A stretch of 54,688 nucleotides of DNA, taken from assembly GCA_027622275.1 (NCBI GenBank), contig JAQBZB010000020.1, positions 1 to 54,688 of the forward strand. The letters are read 5' to 3'. The notes beneath the pieces were generated by a model. The model was not told the DNA's origin and made no database searches. It saw nothing but the letters and a program-made list of their open reading frames with translations. Source of the DNA: Planctomycetota bacterium. GTDB lineage: Bacteria; Planctomycetota; Planctomycetia; Pirellulales; Pirellulaceae. Positions 34,567-48,840 of this stretch are shown here, piece by piece. Position 1 is the stretch's first letter, and every line of letters begins with the position of its first letter. Made by a program: the position numbers and the translations under genes.

Positions 34567-35222
34567 ATCTGCCAATTCCGCAATTGTATGTCCGGCTGAT
34601 ATTCCACACCGGCGGTGCGGGGCGGCAGTCAGAAGCGATGCTGAAGCAGTTCCGCGTCCATGCTGAGAAAACCTCTCCGAATCCCTCGGAACCACCAGCC
34701 AGTCTGGACGCGTTAGGCTAGCAGCTCACGGGCAAACCGCCCGCGCACGCTCTCGAATTCGACGGCCGCACGCAATACGTCACCATCCCGTCGATCCACT
34801 ACGATGGCTCGCATCCGATCACGTTGGAAGCATTCGTCACCCCGGACAGCCTTGGCGGCGTTGTCCTTGGCGACACGCAGCAGTCAGGTATCGGCCTTCA
34901 AGTGCGGCGGCAGAAGTACAACGTTCATGCTTGGAACGGGACCGGCTACGACACAGCGGGGCTCGACATCCCGTTTTCTTCGCGTGCATCTCGCTGGCAC
35001 CTTCGATGGCAAGACTTTGCAGATGTTCGTCAACGGCAAGCTAACTGATACTCGCCAACTGACCGGCTCTTTCACCGGCTCCGGCTTTCCCATGACGATT
35101 GCAGCCAGTCCTTCCCCGAACGAAAACGGGATCGATTTTGCATTTGCCGGATTAATTGATCAAGTTCGCATTTCGAAGACGGTTCGCTACTCGGCGAACT
35201 TCGAGGTACCCGCGGTCTTCGA
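34567..35222 (+). pseudogene. LamG (concanavalin-like) domain remnant
   Basis: Translated pieces join into a LamG domain. One frame gives HALEFDGRTQYVTIPSIHYD, ITLEAFVTPDSLGG and QVRRQKYNVHAWNGTGYDT. After a one-base shift near 34980 the next frame gives VHLAGTFDGKTLQMFVNGKL, TIAASPSPNENGIDFAFAG and LIDQVRISKTVRYSANFE. An in-frame TAG at 34719 also breaks the upstream part. The start is lost in the MITE fragment and the end runs into the tRNA remnant. The original was probably a large planctomycete surface or kinase-associated protein. Confidence 0.7.
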
Positions 35223-35229
35223 CGCTGAC

Positions 35230-35271
35230 CTCCCAGAGAAGGACTCGAACCTGCGACCCAAAGGTTAACAG
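35230..35271 (-). tRNA. 3' half of a tRNA-Asn (anticodon GTT), remnant
   Basis: Read on the minus strand, the sequence is CTGTTAACC (anticodon loop with GTT), a GGGTC variable region, then GCAGG-TTCGAGT-CCTTC (T-arm) and TCTCTGGGAG (3' acceptor strand). Similarity to a tRNA stops exactly in the anticodon loop; the 5' half is absent. The T-stem has one mismatch, so it is decayed. Integrases often recombine at this position, which makes it a likely att remnant. Confidence 0.68.
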
Positions 35272-35373
35272 CGGCAACGAAATCTCCGGCTTCCAGCGCG
35301 TTCGTCTCGATAAACCCACGGCGTGCTCTCAGTTTATTCGTGACAACCTTTATGTCCCAAACCAAGTGTCACT

Positions 35374-38302
<2,929 letters not shown>

Positions 38303-38319
38303 CCTGTACGACCGTCCTA

Positions 38320-39435
38320 TTATTGCTCGCGAGCCAAGGGCATGACGACATATCCATATCCATCGTCCGTCGTAAATAGCGCCGCCGATTCCGCGTCCAA
38401 GATATCGATCGACACCGGCTTCTCACTGTCCAGTACCTTTAAGAAGTCCGCGACGAACCGATGATCCATCGTGACCGTGATCGGCTCGCCGTCGTAAGCG
38501 ATCGGCAATTCGACACGCGATTGACCGACCTCCGCCGTCGAACCCACCAGCACCAAGGTTCCGTCACCGAACGTGAAATCGATTCCTCGACTCTCTTCAC
38601 TCGCGACAATCGCTGCCTGTCGAAGCGCCGAATAGAACGGACCGACGGTAACCTCGATCTGGACCGAGTCGCGTCGCGCGGGGAAGACCTCACGCCACTT
38701 TGGAAAGCGGCCTTCGACCAAGCGGGCATAAATCGTCGCTCGAGGACTACGCACCATAATGTCATTGGCGTGTGCAGCGATTTGAATCTCCGTGTCGTTG
38801 TCGCTCAGTGCCCGTTCCATCAGCTGCATGGCCCGCGACGGCACGATCGTCATCGTATCACCCAATCCATGACCGCCAATCGATCTCGCCGCTCCTTCCA
38901 TTTTGGCAAGCCGGCGTCCATCGGTTGCCACGGCTGTGATCTTTTCCTCTTCCATTTCCAACAAGACACCGCCCAGTGCGTAACGACTGCTCTCGGCGTC
39001 TGTCGCAAAGAGTGTTCGCCGTACCAACTCTTTGAACAACCGAACGGGAACGTCGTGGTAGGCCGCCTCGTTGAAACTCGCCACTGCGGGAAATTCGTCT
39101 GGGTTCTCGGCCGGCAGCTTGAACACACTTCGCTCGCCCCGAACGATCGTGCCGTTCTCGTCGGACTCAATCGTCAGCTTATCATCGTTGCTTTCGCGAA
39201 GAATCGAACCCAGGAGACTTACCTGAGCGAGAATCGTTCCGGGTTTCTCGACATCGATTCCGCCAACTTCGATCCGAATTCCAACTTCCATGTCAGTCGC
39301 CATCAACGTTGTCAACTCGTTCGTTACTTCCAGCTTGATATTTCGCAAAATCGGCTTTGGACTGCGGCTGGGCGCAACGGTTGCGGCCGTCATGAACGCC
39401 GTTAAGAACTGTTCGCGGTCACATGTAATCTTCAT
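38320..39435 (-). CDS. dnaN: DNA polymerase III beta sliding clamp
   Basis: A 371-residue clamp subunit from the ATG at 39435 (MKITCDREQFLTAFMTA), the family's normal start. Three successive clamp domains are visible, with the second-domain segment LFATDAESSRYALGGVLLE and the final MPLAREQ that forms the partner-binding pocket edge. Upstream codons to 39453 add only MQKDEL and are not needed. It is in the dnaA-dnaN-DciA-gyrB order, separated from dnaA by the origin candidate. Confidence 0.95.
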   Translation of the reverse strand: MKITCDREQFLTAFMTAATVAPSRSPKPILRNIKLEVTNELTTLMATDMEVGIRIEVGGIDVEKPGTILAQVSLLGSILRESNDDKLTIESDENGTIVRGERSVFKLPAENPDEFPAVASFNEAAYHDVPVRLFKELVRRTLFATDAESSRYALGGVLLEMEEEKITAVATDGRRLAKMEGAARSIGGHGLGDTMTIVPSRAMQLMERALSDNDTEIQIAAHANDIMVRSPRATIYARLVEGRFPKWREVFPARRDSVQIEVTVGPFYSALRQAAIVASEESRGIDFTFGDGTLVLVGSTAEVGQSRVELPIAYDGEPITVTMDHRFVADFLKVLDSEKPVSIDILDAESAALFTTDDGYGYVVMPLAREQ

Positions 39436-39453
39436 GAGTTCGTCTTTCTGCAA

Positions 39454-39813
39454 ATCCGAGCGAAGTGTTTTCGTAGCGACTTCGCCGCTCGTGTTTTGTA
39501 AGTCCTAAGTAGTCATTCTTTTAATTTAGCAGTAGTAATATTCTGCGGCCTACAACTGTCGATAGATGTGGTTCGAGCTGTGTTACACAGCTGGTTATTG
39601 GTGTTTATGCCGCGCGGGACAACGTCAACGATGGTGGATAACTAGTCGATGAATGGTTGCGTCCTCGTGAGTGGTGTGTTTGTCGATAGCGTGTTTGTGT
39701 TGTTCCCGAACCAACGAAGTCGATATCCAGCGAAGAGGTGAACATCGCCGAACCGACCGTGGACAAGTTTTCCACTTCAAATGGTGAATTGTCGCGAATT
39801 TCGAAATTGCTGA
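39454..39813. other. Candidate replication origin (oriC)
   Basis: The gap between dnaN and dnaA has three DnaA-box-like 9-mers: GGTGGATAA at 39633-39641 (TTATCCACC on the minus strand), CGTGGACAA at 39758-39766 (TTGTCCACG on the minus strand) and TTTTCCACT at 39768-39776. An AT-rich stretch with TTTTAATTTAGCAGTAGTAA lies near 39518-39545, and a 17-bp palindrome AGCTGTG-TTA-CACAGCT at 39576-39592. The location is the usual one for a bacterial origin. None of the boxes is a perfect TTATCCACA. Confidence 0.6.
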
Positions 39814-40971
39814 TCATTCGAACGCAGCTCCCACTTCAGTCGCTGCTCGGGCGAATCCAGCATCGGTGTCGAGCCACTCCTTGGCGCGTTGAAAGGCGTG
39901 CATTGTAGTCGTGTGATCGCGTCCACCGAGGTTCTGTCCGATGACTTGGAAGCTAGATCCGAGCAGCGTGCGGATCAGATATACAGACAACGCGCGAGCA
40001 CGAACCACCGTTTTTCGCCGCGAGTTGCCGATCAACTCGCGGACGGTCACGCTGAAGTACTTGGCGACTTGTTTGTTGATGTCTTTGACGGTCACCTCGC
40101 GAACATCGTCAGTTCGTGAAACGATGCGATCAACGGCGTTTGTCGCTGTATCATCGGCGTGTTTGGAAAAGCAACGCAACTCGGCGATCGCTGCCGCCAG
40201 ATCTTGGACCAGCAACGGTTTCGATCGCTGGCGATTTGAATCAGTCGTCAGACGCTGACTAACTTGCGGCGGAATCACAACATCGTTCTGTTGTGCCAAT
40301 TCGGCCAGGATGACGCCGCGTGTCGCCGCCGCCGGCGGGACCATGGGAATATGCAAGCCACTTGACAACCGACTGGCAAGCGTGGGTAACAGCGAGTTGA
40401 ATTCGTTTAACCCAGATCGCGAGGAGACGATAACTTGACCGTCGCGTTCTAGCAGACAATCGATGGTGTGAACTAATTCTTGTTGTGCGAGCGGTTTCCC
40501 GGTTAGTTCGTGCAATCCATCGAGAACAAACAGGTCGACCGAACGATGTGCGGTGCGAACATCGTCCAGCGAATCGACATCGACGCCATTGGCGATCGCG
40601 CGAGCGTAATCCGCGCCGGTCAGCCACAAGCTGCGTAATTCGGCGAAGGCGATCCGCGACGCATCGACCAAACAAAGCAGCAAGTGAGTTTTGCCAACGC
40701 CCGAAGGTCCGGAGATGAACAACGGGTTGAAGCGTACCCACTGGTCGGTGACAGACGCGGCAGCTAGTTGTGTGAGAGCGTTTTCAGGTCCAGCGATGAA
40801 GTGTCGGAGAGGCACAGAAGCTCGATCGCGCGGAGTGATCCTACTGCCGCGAGAACGGGCGACAGGACTAACTCCGTTCGAGTTTCTTCGAGGGATGGAA
40901 AAGACGCTTCCGACCACTCCGACTCCGTCCGTTGGTGCGTTATGTTGCTTGAAAACGAAAGCTTGAGACAA
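39814..40971 (-). CDS. dnaA: Chromosomal replication initiator DnaA (divergent, short)
   Basis: A 385-residue AAA+ initiator. Walker A is SGPSGVGKTHLLL. The Walker B region reads DLFVLDGLHELTG, so the usual LIDDIQ aspartate pair is Asp-Gly. The C-terminal DNA-binding domain IV has the DnaA signature: VRARALSVYLIRTLLGSSFQ, then GQNLGGRDHTTTMHAFQRA. Members are mostly 440-470 residues. This one seems to lack the N-terminal helicase-interacting domain I; only about 50 disordered residues precede the AAA+ core. It is next to the candidate origin. Confidence 0.85.
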   Translation of the reverse strand: MSQAFVFKQHNAPTDGVGVVGSVFSIPRRNSNGVSPVARSRGSRITPRDRASVPLRHFIAGPENALTQLAAASVTDQWVRFNPLFISGPSGVGKTHLLLCLVDASRIAFAELRSLWLTGADYARAIANGVDVDSLDDVRTAHRSVDLFVLDGLHELTGKPLAQQELVHTIDCLLERDGQVIVSSRSGLNEFNSLLPTLASRLSSGLHIPMVPPAAATRGVILAELAQQNDVVIPPQVSQRLTTDSNRQRSKPLLVQDLAAAIAELRCFSKHADDTATNAVDRIVSRTDDVREVTVKDINKQVAKYFSVTVRELIGNSRRKTVVRARALSVYLIRTLLGSSFQVIGQNLGGRDHTTTMHAFQRAKEWLDTDAGFARAATEVGAAFE

Positions 40972-41033
40972 ACTGCGGATTATAGAGGTTCCTCGTACGG
41001 CTTGCGAGCCGTCGCAGCAACTTTTTGAGTCGG

Positions 41034-42185
41034 TTAGTTGTGCTCTAAGGTCTTATAAACACCCAGGATGCGTTGTGACGCCAATTCGATGTCAGCAGCG
41101 GTCGTCAGCCGACTCAGACTGCTGCGGATCGAGCCCTCGATCACCGGCTCGGCCAGTCCCATCGCGATCAACACGGGTGACGGTTCACTCGATCCGCTGG
41201 CACAAGCCGATCCGGTCGAACACGCCACGCCCGCCATGTCGAGCGCCAGCACGACCGCTTGCCGATTCAGCCCCGGAAACGAGACATTCGAAGTGTGCGG
41301 TAGCCGCTTCGCGCCACATCCATTGATGATCAGCGAGGAGATTTCGGCTCGGAGACGAGCTTCGAGCAGATCACGTAACGAACGCATCCGCCGTTCGTGT
41401 TCGGCGGCATGCTCGGCCCACATTTCCAGAGCGGTGAGAAATCCGAGTGTCAGCGCGACCGGTTCTGTTCCCGGCCGGAGGCCTTGCTGTTGGAATCCTC
41501 CAGCCATCATCGGTGCCGGAGTAACATCGTGCCGCACCAAGAGGCCGCCGATTCCAACCGGTCCGTGCAGCTTGTGAGCCGCGACCGAAAGTGCGTCGAC
41601 GCCGAGTGCTCGAAAGTCGACCCGGATCTTGCCGACGGCTTGAACGCCGTCACTGTGGACGAGGATCCCTCGCTCACGAGCCAGGCAGGCGATTTCCTCG
41701 ACCGGTTGAAGAACGCCAGTCTCGTGATTTGCCAGCATGACACTGACCACGCGAGTCCGTTCGTCAAGGAACTCGCTGAGCGCATCCGCTTGAACGACAC
41801 CATCGCTATCGACCGGCAGACGACGGACTTCGACTCCACCGCGCGCCAATTGCTGAGCCGTTTCCGAGATGCTGGGGTGTTCGATCGGCGAGATGACGAT
41901 GTTAGCGTCTCGGCCGCCAGCGGCCAGCCCGCGTAGCGCCAGGTTATTCGACTCGGTTCCGCCGCTGGTCAGGATGAAGCGATCCGGCTTCAGGCCCGTC
42001 GTCTCGCCGCCGAGCAGCTGGGTGATTCGCTCGCGTGCATCTTCCAGCACACGGCGTGCTCGTTGGCCGCTCTGGTGTTGACTAGCTGGATTCACGTACC
42101 CCGCACGATGAGCCTCGTTGATAACCTCGGCCACTTCGGGAAGCATCGTGGTGGTCGCGTTGTTGTCGAGATAGATCTGTTGCAT
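41034..42185 (-). CDS. Cysteine desulfurase (NifS/IscS class V)
   Basis: A 383-residue PLP enzyme that releases sulfur (or selenium) from cysteine (selenocysteine). The start is MQQIYLDNNATTTMLPEV. The PLP-binding region has ILTSGGTESNN and the Schiff-base Lys is in VAAHKLHGPVG. The catalytic Cys loop is VACSTGSACASGSSEPSP, of the IscS-like type, and a His is in VMLANHETGVLQP. It could supply iron-sulfur clusters or, given the SelW-like gene in this window, selenium to selenophosphate synthetase; the second is speculation. It lies 62 bases upstream of dnaA on the same strand. Confidence 0.93.
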   Translation of the reverse strand: MQQIYLDNNATTTMLPEVAEVINEAHRAGYVNPASQHQSGQRARRVLEDARERITQLLGGETTGLKPDRFILTSGGTESNNLALRGLAAGGRDANIVISPIEHPSISETAQQLARGGVEVRRLPVDSDGVVQADALSEFLDERTRVVSVMLANHETGVLQPVEEIACLARERGILVHSDGVQAVGKIRVDFRALGVDALSVAAHKLHGPVGIGGLLVRHDVTPAPMMAGGFQQQGLRPGTEPVALTLGFLTALEMWAEHAAEHERRMRSLRDLLEARLRAEISSLIINGCGAKRLPHTSNVSFPGLNRQAVVLALDMAGVACSTGSACASGSSEPSPVLIAMGLAEPVIEGSIRSSLSRLTTAADIELASQRILGVYKTLEHN

Positions 42186-42358
42186 GACTTCTATTGTAAG
42201 GCTTCGTCGGCGCAGCCCAATACAAGCACGACGCGCAAGTTTCTATGTTGCGCCGTTTCAACGCCGAAACATTTTGAAGTGGCGTCAGTTCGCTTTTGCC
42301 GAGCGAGGCCGGTAAACTCAAGGGCTGTCAATTCGCGGCTTCTTGAAGGTGACCCATT

Positions 42359-43924
42359 ATGCGTTCTCAAAGATCAATCCGGTTGTTCCAGATCGTTCGC
42401 ACTTTACTGTTGGCCGCGGCTGCCGCGTCGATGGCGAACCCGGTTTCGGCGGATGAAGCCACGCTGAAGCTGGCGGCCCGCCAGCAGGAGCCGCAAGACT
42501 CCGGTGAGTTTAAGGTTGCCGAGACGGCGCTGGCTTGGGACGCCAAGAAGACCGCGATCGTGGTTTGCGATATGTGGGACAAGCATTGGTGTGCGGGAGC
42601 GACGAGACGTGTGGCCGAGATGGCACCGCGGATGAACGAAGTCATCGTGGCGGCTCGCGATCAAGGTGTCTTGATCATCCATTGTCCGAGCAGTTGCCTG
42701 GATTTCTACAAAGACACCCCGATGCGGAAGCTGGCCGAGCAAGCTCCGGTTGTCGAGACGAAGATCCCGCTGGAACGTTGGTGCCATCTCGACACGAACC
42801 ACGAGTCGGCGTTGCCGATCGACGATTCGGATGGCGGCTGCGATTGCTGGCCACAATGCAAGAACTATCAAGCGTGGACGCGGCAGATCGACGCGATCAA
42901 GATCCGCGAAGGCGACGCGGTCACGGACAGCGCCGAAGCCTACTTCTTGATGAAGCAACGCGGGATCGACAACGTCATCGTCATGGGCGTGCATACGAAC
43001 ATGTGCGTCTTGGGGCGTCCCTTCTCGATTCGCCAGATGGCAAACCAAGGTCAGAACGTCGTGCTGATGCGTGACATGACCGACACGATGTACAACTCCC
43101 GCATGAAGCCCTTCGTGCCGCATGTGAAGGGCACAGACTTGGTCATCGAGCACATCGAAAAGTATTGGTGCCCCACGATCACGTCGACTGCTTTGACAGG
43201 CAAGCCCGCATTTACTTTTGCGGAAGCCACACAGCCGCACGTCGTGTTTATGATCGGCGAACGTGAGTACGAAACGAACGTCACGTTGCCTGAGTTCGCC
43301 AGGAAGCAACTGCAGCCGCGCGGTGTACGCTGTACGATCATTCACGCTGACGAATCGGACAAGAACAACTTTGCGGGGCTCGCGGCACTGAAGACCGCGG
43401 ATCTTTTGTTTGTCAGCGTCCGGCGTCGCTCGCCGCCGAAGGAGCAATTGGACTTAGTACGTGAATACGTTGCGGCGGGCAAGCCGGTCGTCGGCATCCG
43501 CACGGCCAGCCATGCCTTTCACACGAAAGGCGATCATCCGGACGGGCATGACGAATGGCAGGAGTTTGACGCAGAGATTCTCGGGGGTGACTATCACGGC
43601 CATCATGCGAATGGCATCACGAGTGTTTTGAAGGTGGCCGAAGGAGCGCCAGGGCATCCGATTCTCGCCGGCGTGTCAGTCGACTCGTTCACGGGAGGCG
43701 GTTCGCTCTATCAAGTCAGCCCCTTAGCAAAGACGACTTTGCCTTTGGTCATCGGCAGTATTCCCGATCATCCGGCGGAACCTGTTGCGTGGACGCACCA
43801 ACACGGCAAGAGCCGGGTGTTTTACACATCGCTGGGACACGTTAACGATTTCAAGAGCGAAGCTTTTAACCGGCTGTTGGCGAATGCCGTGTTTTGGGCG
43901 CTCGATTATCACGCCGATGAATGA
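42359..43924 (+). CDS. Exported isochorismatase-like/ThuA-like fusion
   Basis: A 521-residue protein with a signal peptide (FQIVRTLLLAAAAASMANPV). Residues of about 50-265 are an isochorismatase-like hydrolase: Asp in IVVCDMWDKHW, Lys in the DAIKIREGDAV region and Cys in VMGVHTNMCVLGR. The rest is a ThuA-like (glutaminase-like flavodoxin fold) domain, with VFMIGEREYETNVTLPEFA and GIRTASHAFHTKGDHP. Such fusions are typical of planctomycetes and may act on sugar derivatives outside the cytoplasm. The response-regulator gene overlaps its last 8 bases. Confidence 0.85.
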   Translation: MRSQRSIRLFQIVRTLLLAAAAASMANPVSADEATLKLAARQQEPQDSGEFKVAETALAWDAKKTAIVVCDMWDKHWCAGATRRVAEMAPRMNEVIVAARDQGVLIIHCPSSCLDFYKDTPMRKLAEQAPVVETKIPLERWCHLDTNHESALPIDDSDGGCDCWPQCKNYQAWTRQIDAIKIREGDAVTDSAEAYFLMKQRGIDNVIVMGVHTNMCVLGRPFSIRQMANQGQNVVLMRDMTDTMYNSRMKPFVPHVKGTDLVIEHIEKYWCPTITSTALTGKPAFTFAEATQPHVVFMIGEREYETNVTLPEFARKQLQPRGVRCTIIHADESDKNNFAGLAALKTADLLFVSVRRRSPPKEQLDLVREYVAAGKPVVGIRTASHAFHTKGDHPDGHDEWQEFDAEILGGDYHGHHANGITSVLKVAEGAPGHPILAGVSVDSFTGGGSLYQVSPLAKTTLPLVIGSIPDHPAEPVAWTHQHGKSRVFYTSLGHVNDFKSEAFNRLLANAVFWALDYHADE

Positions 43925-44297
43925 CAATGACGTTACCCCCGAGGAGCCCGTTTCGGTGACGGAGCCTGGCGGACCGGCGGTGCGTGTGCTGCTCGTCGAA
44001 GACGGCCTCGTAAATCAACGTCTCGCGGTGGGCATTCTGAAGCGCGCCGGGCATCACGTCACCGTGGCCGAAAATGGTGACATTGCGATTCGCTGTTGGG
44101 AAGAACAGCCGTTCGACATCATCTTCATGGACGTCCAGATGCCGGTCATGGACGGATTTGAAGCGACCGCCGTGATTCGGCAACGAGAAGCCGCATCGGC
44201 GAAACGGATTCCAATCATCGCCATGACCGCTGCCGCCATGCAGGGTGACAAGGAATGTTGCCTGACTGCCGGCATGGACGATTATGTTAAAGTGTGA
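43917..44297 (+). CDS. Truncated receiver-domain (REC) protein
   Basis: A 126-residue stand-alone receiver. It has the phosphoacceptor Asp in IIFMDVQMPVMDGFE, the acidic pair in VLLVEDGLVNQRL (one Glu-Asp) and the Thr/Ser in IIAMTAAAM. It stops at GMDDYVKV, exactly where the conserved Lys-Pro and helix 5 would follow, so the domain is cut short. It may derive from the C-terminus of a hybrid histidine kinase and may fold poorly. The ATG overlaps the ThuA fusion stop. Confidence 0.7.
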   Translation: MNDNDVTPEEPVSVTEPGGPAVRVLLVEDGLVNQRLAVGILKRAGHHVTVAENGDIAIRCWEEQPFDIIFMDVQMPVMDGFEATAVIRQREAASAKRIPIIAMTAAAMQGDKECCLTAGMDDYVKV

Positions 44298-44320
44298 CTT
44301 GTTTAGCAGTTTGCCTCGAC

Positions 44321-45139
44321 TCATTCTTCCGCGCCGTCCTCGGCGCAACGCTTCACGAGCACGACCTCGGTACCGGTCTCGTTGAAACGAACTTCGTCCA
44401 AATGCGAACGCATCAGCATAAAGCCCCGCTCGTCGGTGGTGTTCAGCGCGTCGAGGTCTTCGACGTCGGGGACCGCGGCCGCGTCGAACACCGGCCCGTC
44501 GTCCGGTTGTGCCCGGAGCGTAAAACGAGCCTTGTGGCGATCGATGCGAACGACGAAGAGAATCGTTCGATCGCGGTAGAGCGCGTTTTGCAGAGCTTCT
44601 TTCAAACCGACACCCAAGCGAAACGTTTCGGTTGCATCAAACAACTGCATCCCACCGACGATCTGCTGTAAGTACTCGACCAGCGGGCCGAGCAACGCCA
44701 TCTCGTTAGGCAAGTCCAGCTCGAACTGGACAACCTTAAAGCACTCCAACAATTTGCCGTGCGTCCGTTGAGCTTGTTGCAACGACAGCAGATCATGAGT
44801 CGTCTTGAGCAGCCAATCTTTCAGCATCCGTTTCGGGACATAGCTGGCCGCGCCTTGGGCCAAGGCGTTCATGGCAACGACTTCCGTGCCACCGCCCGTC
44901 ATGATAATCACGGGGACGTCAGGATGGTCGACGCGAATGGTCGTTACCAATTGCAGCCCGTTGATGTCAGGCATCATCAAGTCAGTCAGCACAAGATCGA
45001 TACCGCCGGCGCTTAAGCGATCGAGCGCAGCGCGTCCGCCATCAACCGTTTCGACCGTGAGCTGTGAATCCTCGGCGAGAATACGTTTCGCGAGTTCGCG
45101 ATCGAGCGCGGAATCATCAACGATCAAGACGGTGGTCAT
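44321..45139 (-). CDS. Receiver domain fused to an RsbW-like histidine kinase-type ATPase
   Basis: A 272-residue signalling protein. REC domain (1-115): VLIVDDSALDRELAKRIL, phospho-Asp in LVLTDLMMPDINGLQL, Thr in VIIMTGGG and Lys in SYVPKRMLK, all intact. After a short helix (about 120-140) comes an HATPase_c_2 anti-sigma-type domain: FRLGVGLKEALQNALYRDR (N-box) and ERGFMLMRSHLDEVRFNETG. This layout resembles anti-sigma/switch proteins that respond to phosphorelay. Convergent with the truncated REC gene. Confidence 0.87.
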   Translation of the reverse strand: MTTVLIVDDSALDRELAKRILAEDSQLTVETVDGGRAALDRLSAGGIDLVLTDLMMPDINGLQLVTTIRVDHPDVPVIIMTGGGTEVVAMNALAQGAASYVPKRMLKDWLLKTTHDLLSLQQAQRTHGKLLECFKVVQFELDLPNEMALLGPLVEYLQQIVGGMQLFDATETFRLGVGLKEALQNALYRDRTILFVVRIDRHKARFTLRAQPDDGPVFDAAAVPDVEDLDALNTTDERGFMLMRSHLDEVRFNETGTEVVLVKRCAEDGAEE

Positions 45140-45638
45140 GACATGTCTCCTCGTGCAATGGCCTCGATTGGATAGTTAACGGCGTCGTCGTTCACAGTCC
45201 TCCGCACGCCGAGCTGCCGCTCGAAATATCTTCCGTGAACTTGCGGGCTACGAAACCCAACGACCGGGGCTCGTGGCATCGCCAAATTCGTCGTCTTGCG
45301 GGACTTCGAGGATCAGCTGAGATGTCTCCAAGGGCCGTCTATTCCACGTCGCTTACATCCGTTATCGCACAGTCCGTTGTTACCAAAACACGATTGTAAA
45401 ACTGCGTAGGATGGACTTCCAGTCCGTCCTTCAACGCCTTTCCGCGTGACTGGACGTCCATCCTACGCGGCTGCGGCACCGCCACCTTACCATGAAGGTT
45501 ACGCCGCTGCTTGTCAACGGTTGGTCGACGTCATTCGCTGCTTGTCACTGGGCAACGGATACATCTGACTTCGATCCGGCGTATACTGGCAAGCTGTATC
45601 AGCTTCGTTGGAAGTCCCACAGCGGCCTGGATTCACAA
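45140..45638. other. Gap with a palindromic repeat; no gene seen
   Basis: About 500 bases lie between the divergent REC-HATPase gene and the PSCyt1-domain gene. They hold the palindromic repeat at 45404-45468. An ATG at 45492 would lengthen the PSCyt1 protein by 49 residues, but that part reads unlike the family and precedes the signal peptide. Promoters for both genes must lie here; none is obvious. Confidence 0.5.
45404..45468. repeat. Nested palindromic repeat, GCGTAGGATGGAC type
   Basis: The ends are GCGTAGGATGGAC and GTCCATCCTACGC, with an inner left hairpin GGACT-TCC-AGTCC and a right arm that starts GACTGGACGTCC. The left hairpin has the TCC loop seen in several of the other intergenic palindromes of this window. 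Confidence 0.8.
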
Positions 45639-48821
<3,183 letters not shown>

Positions 48822-48840
48822 TGTGTTTCACGCGCACCGA

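Noticed and set aside
44297-44300. The stop of the truncated receiver gene as a second recoded UGA
   Set aside because: The codons after it give Leu-Val then a stop; no Lys-Pro motif or helix follows, so readthrough restores nothing.
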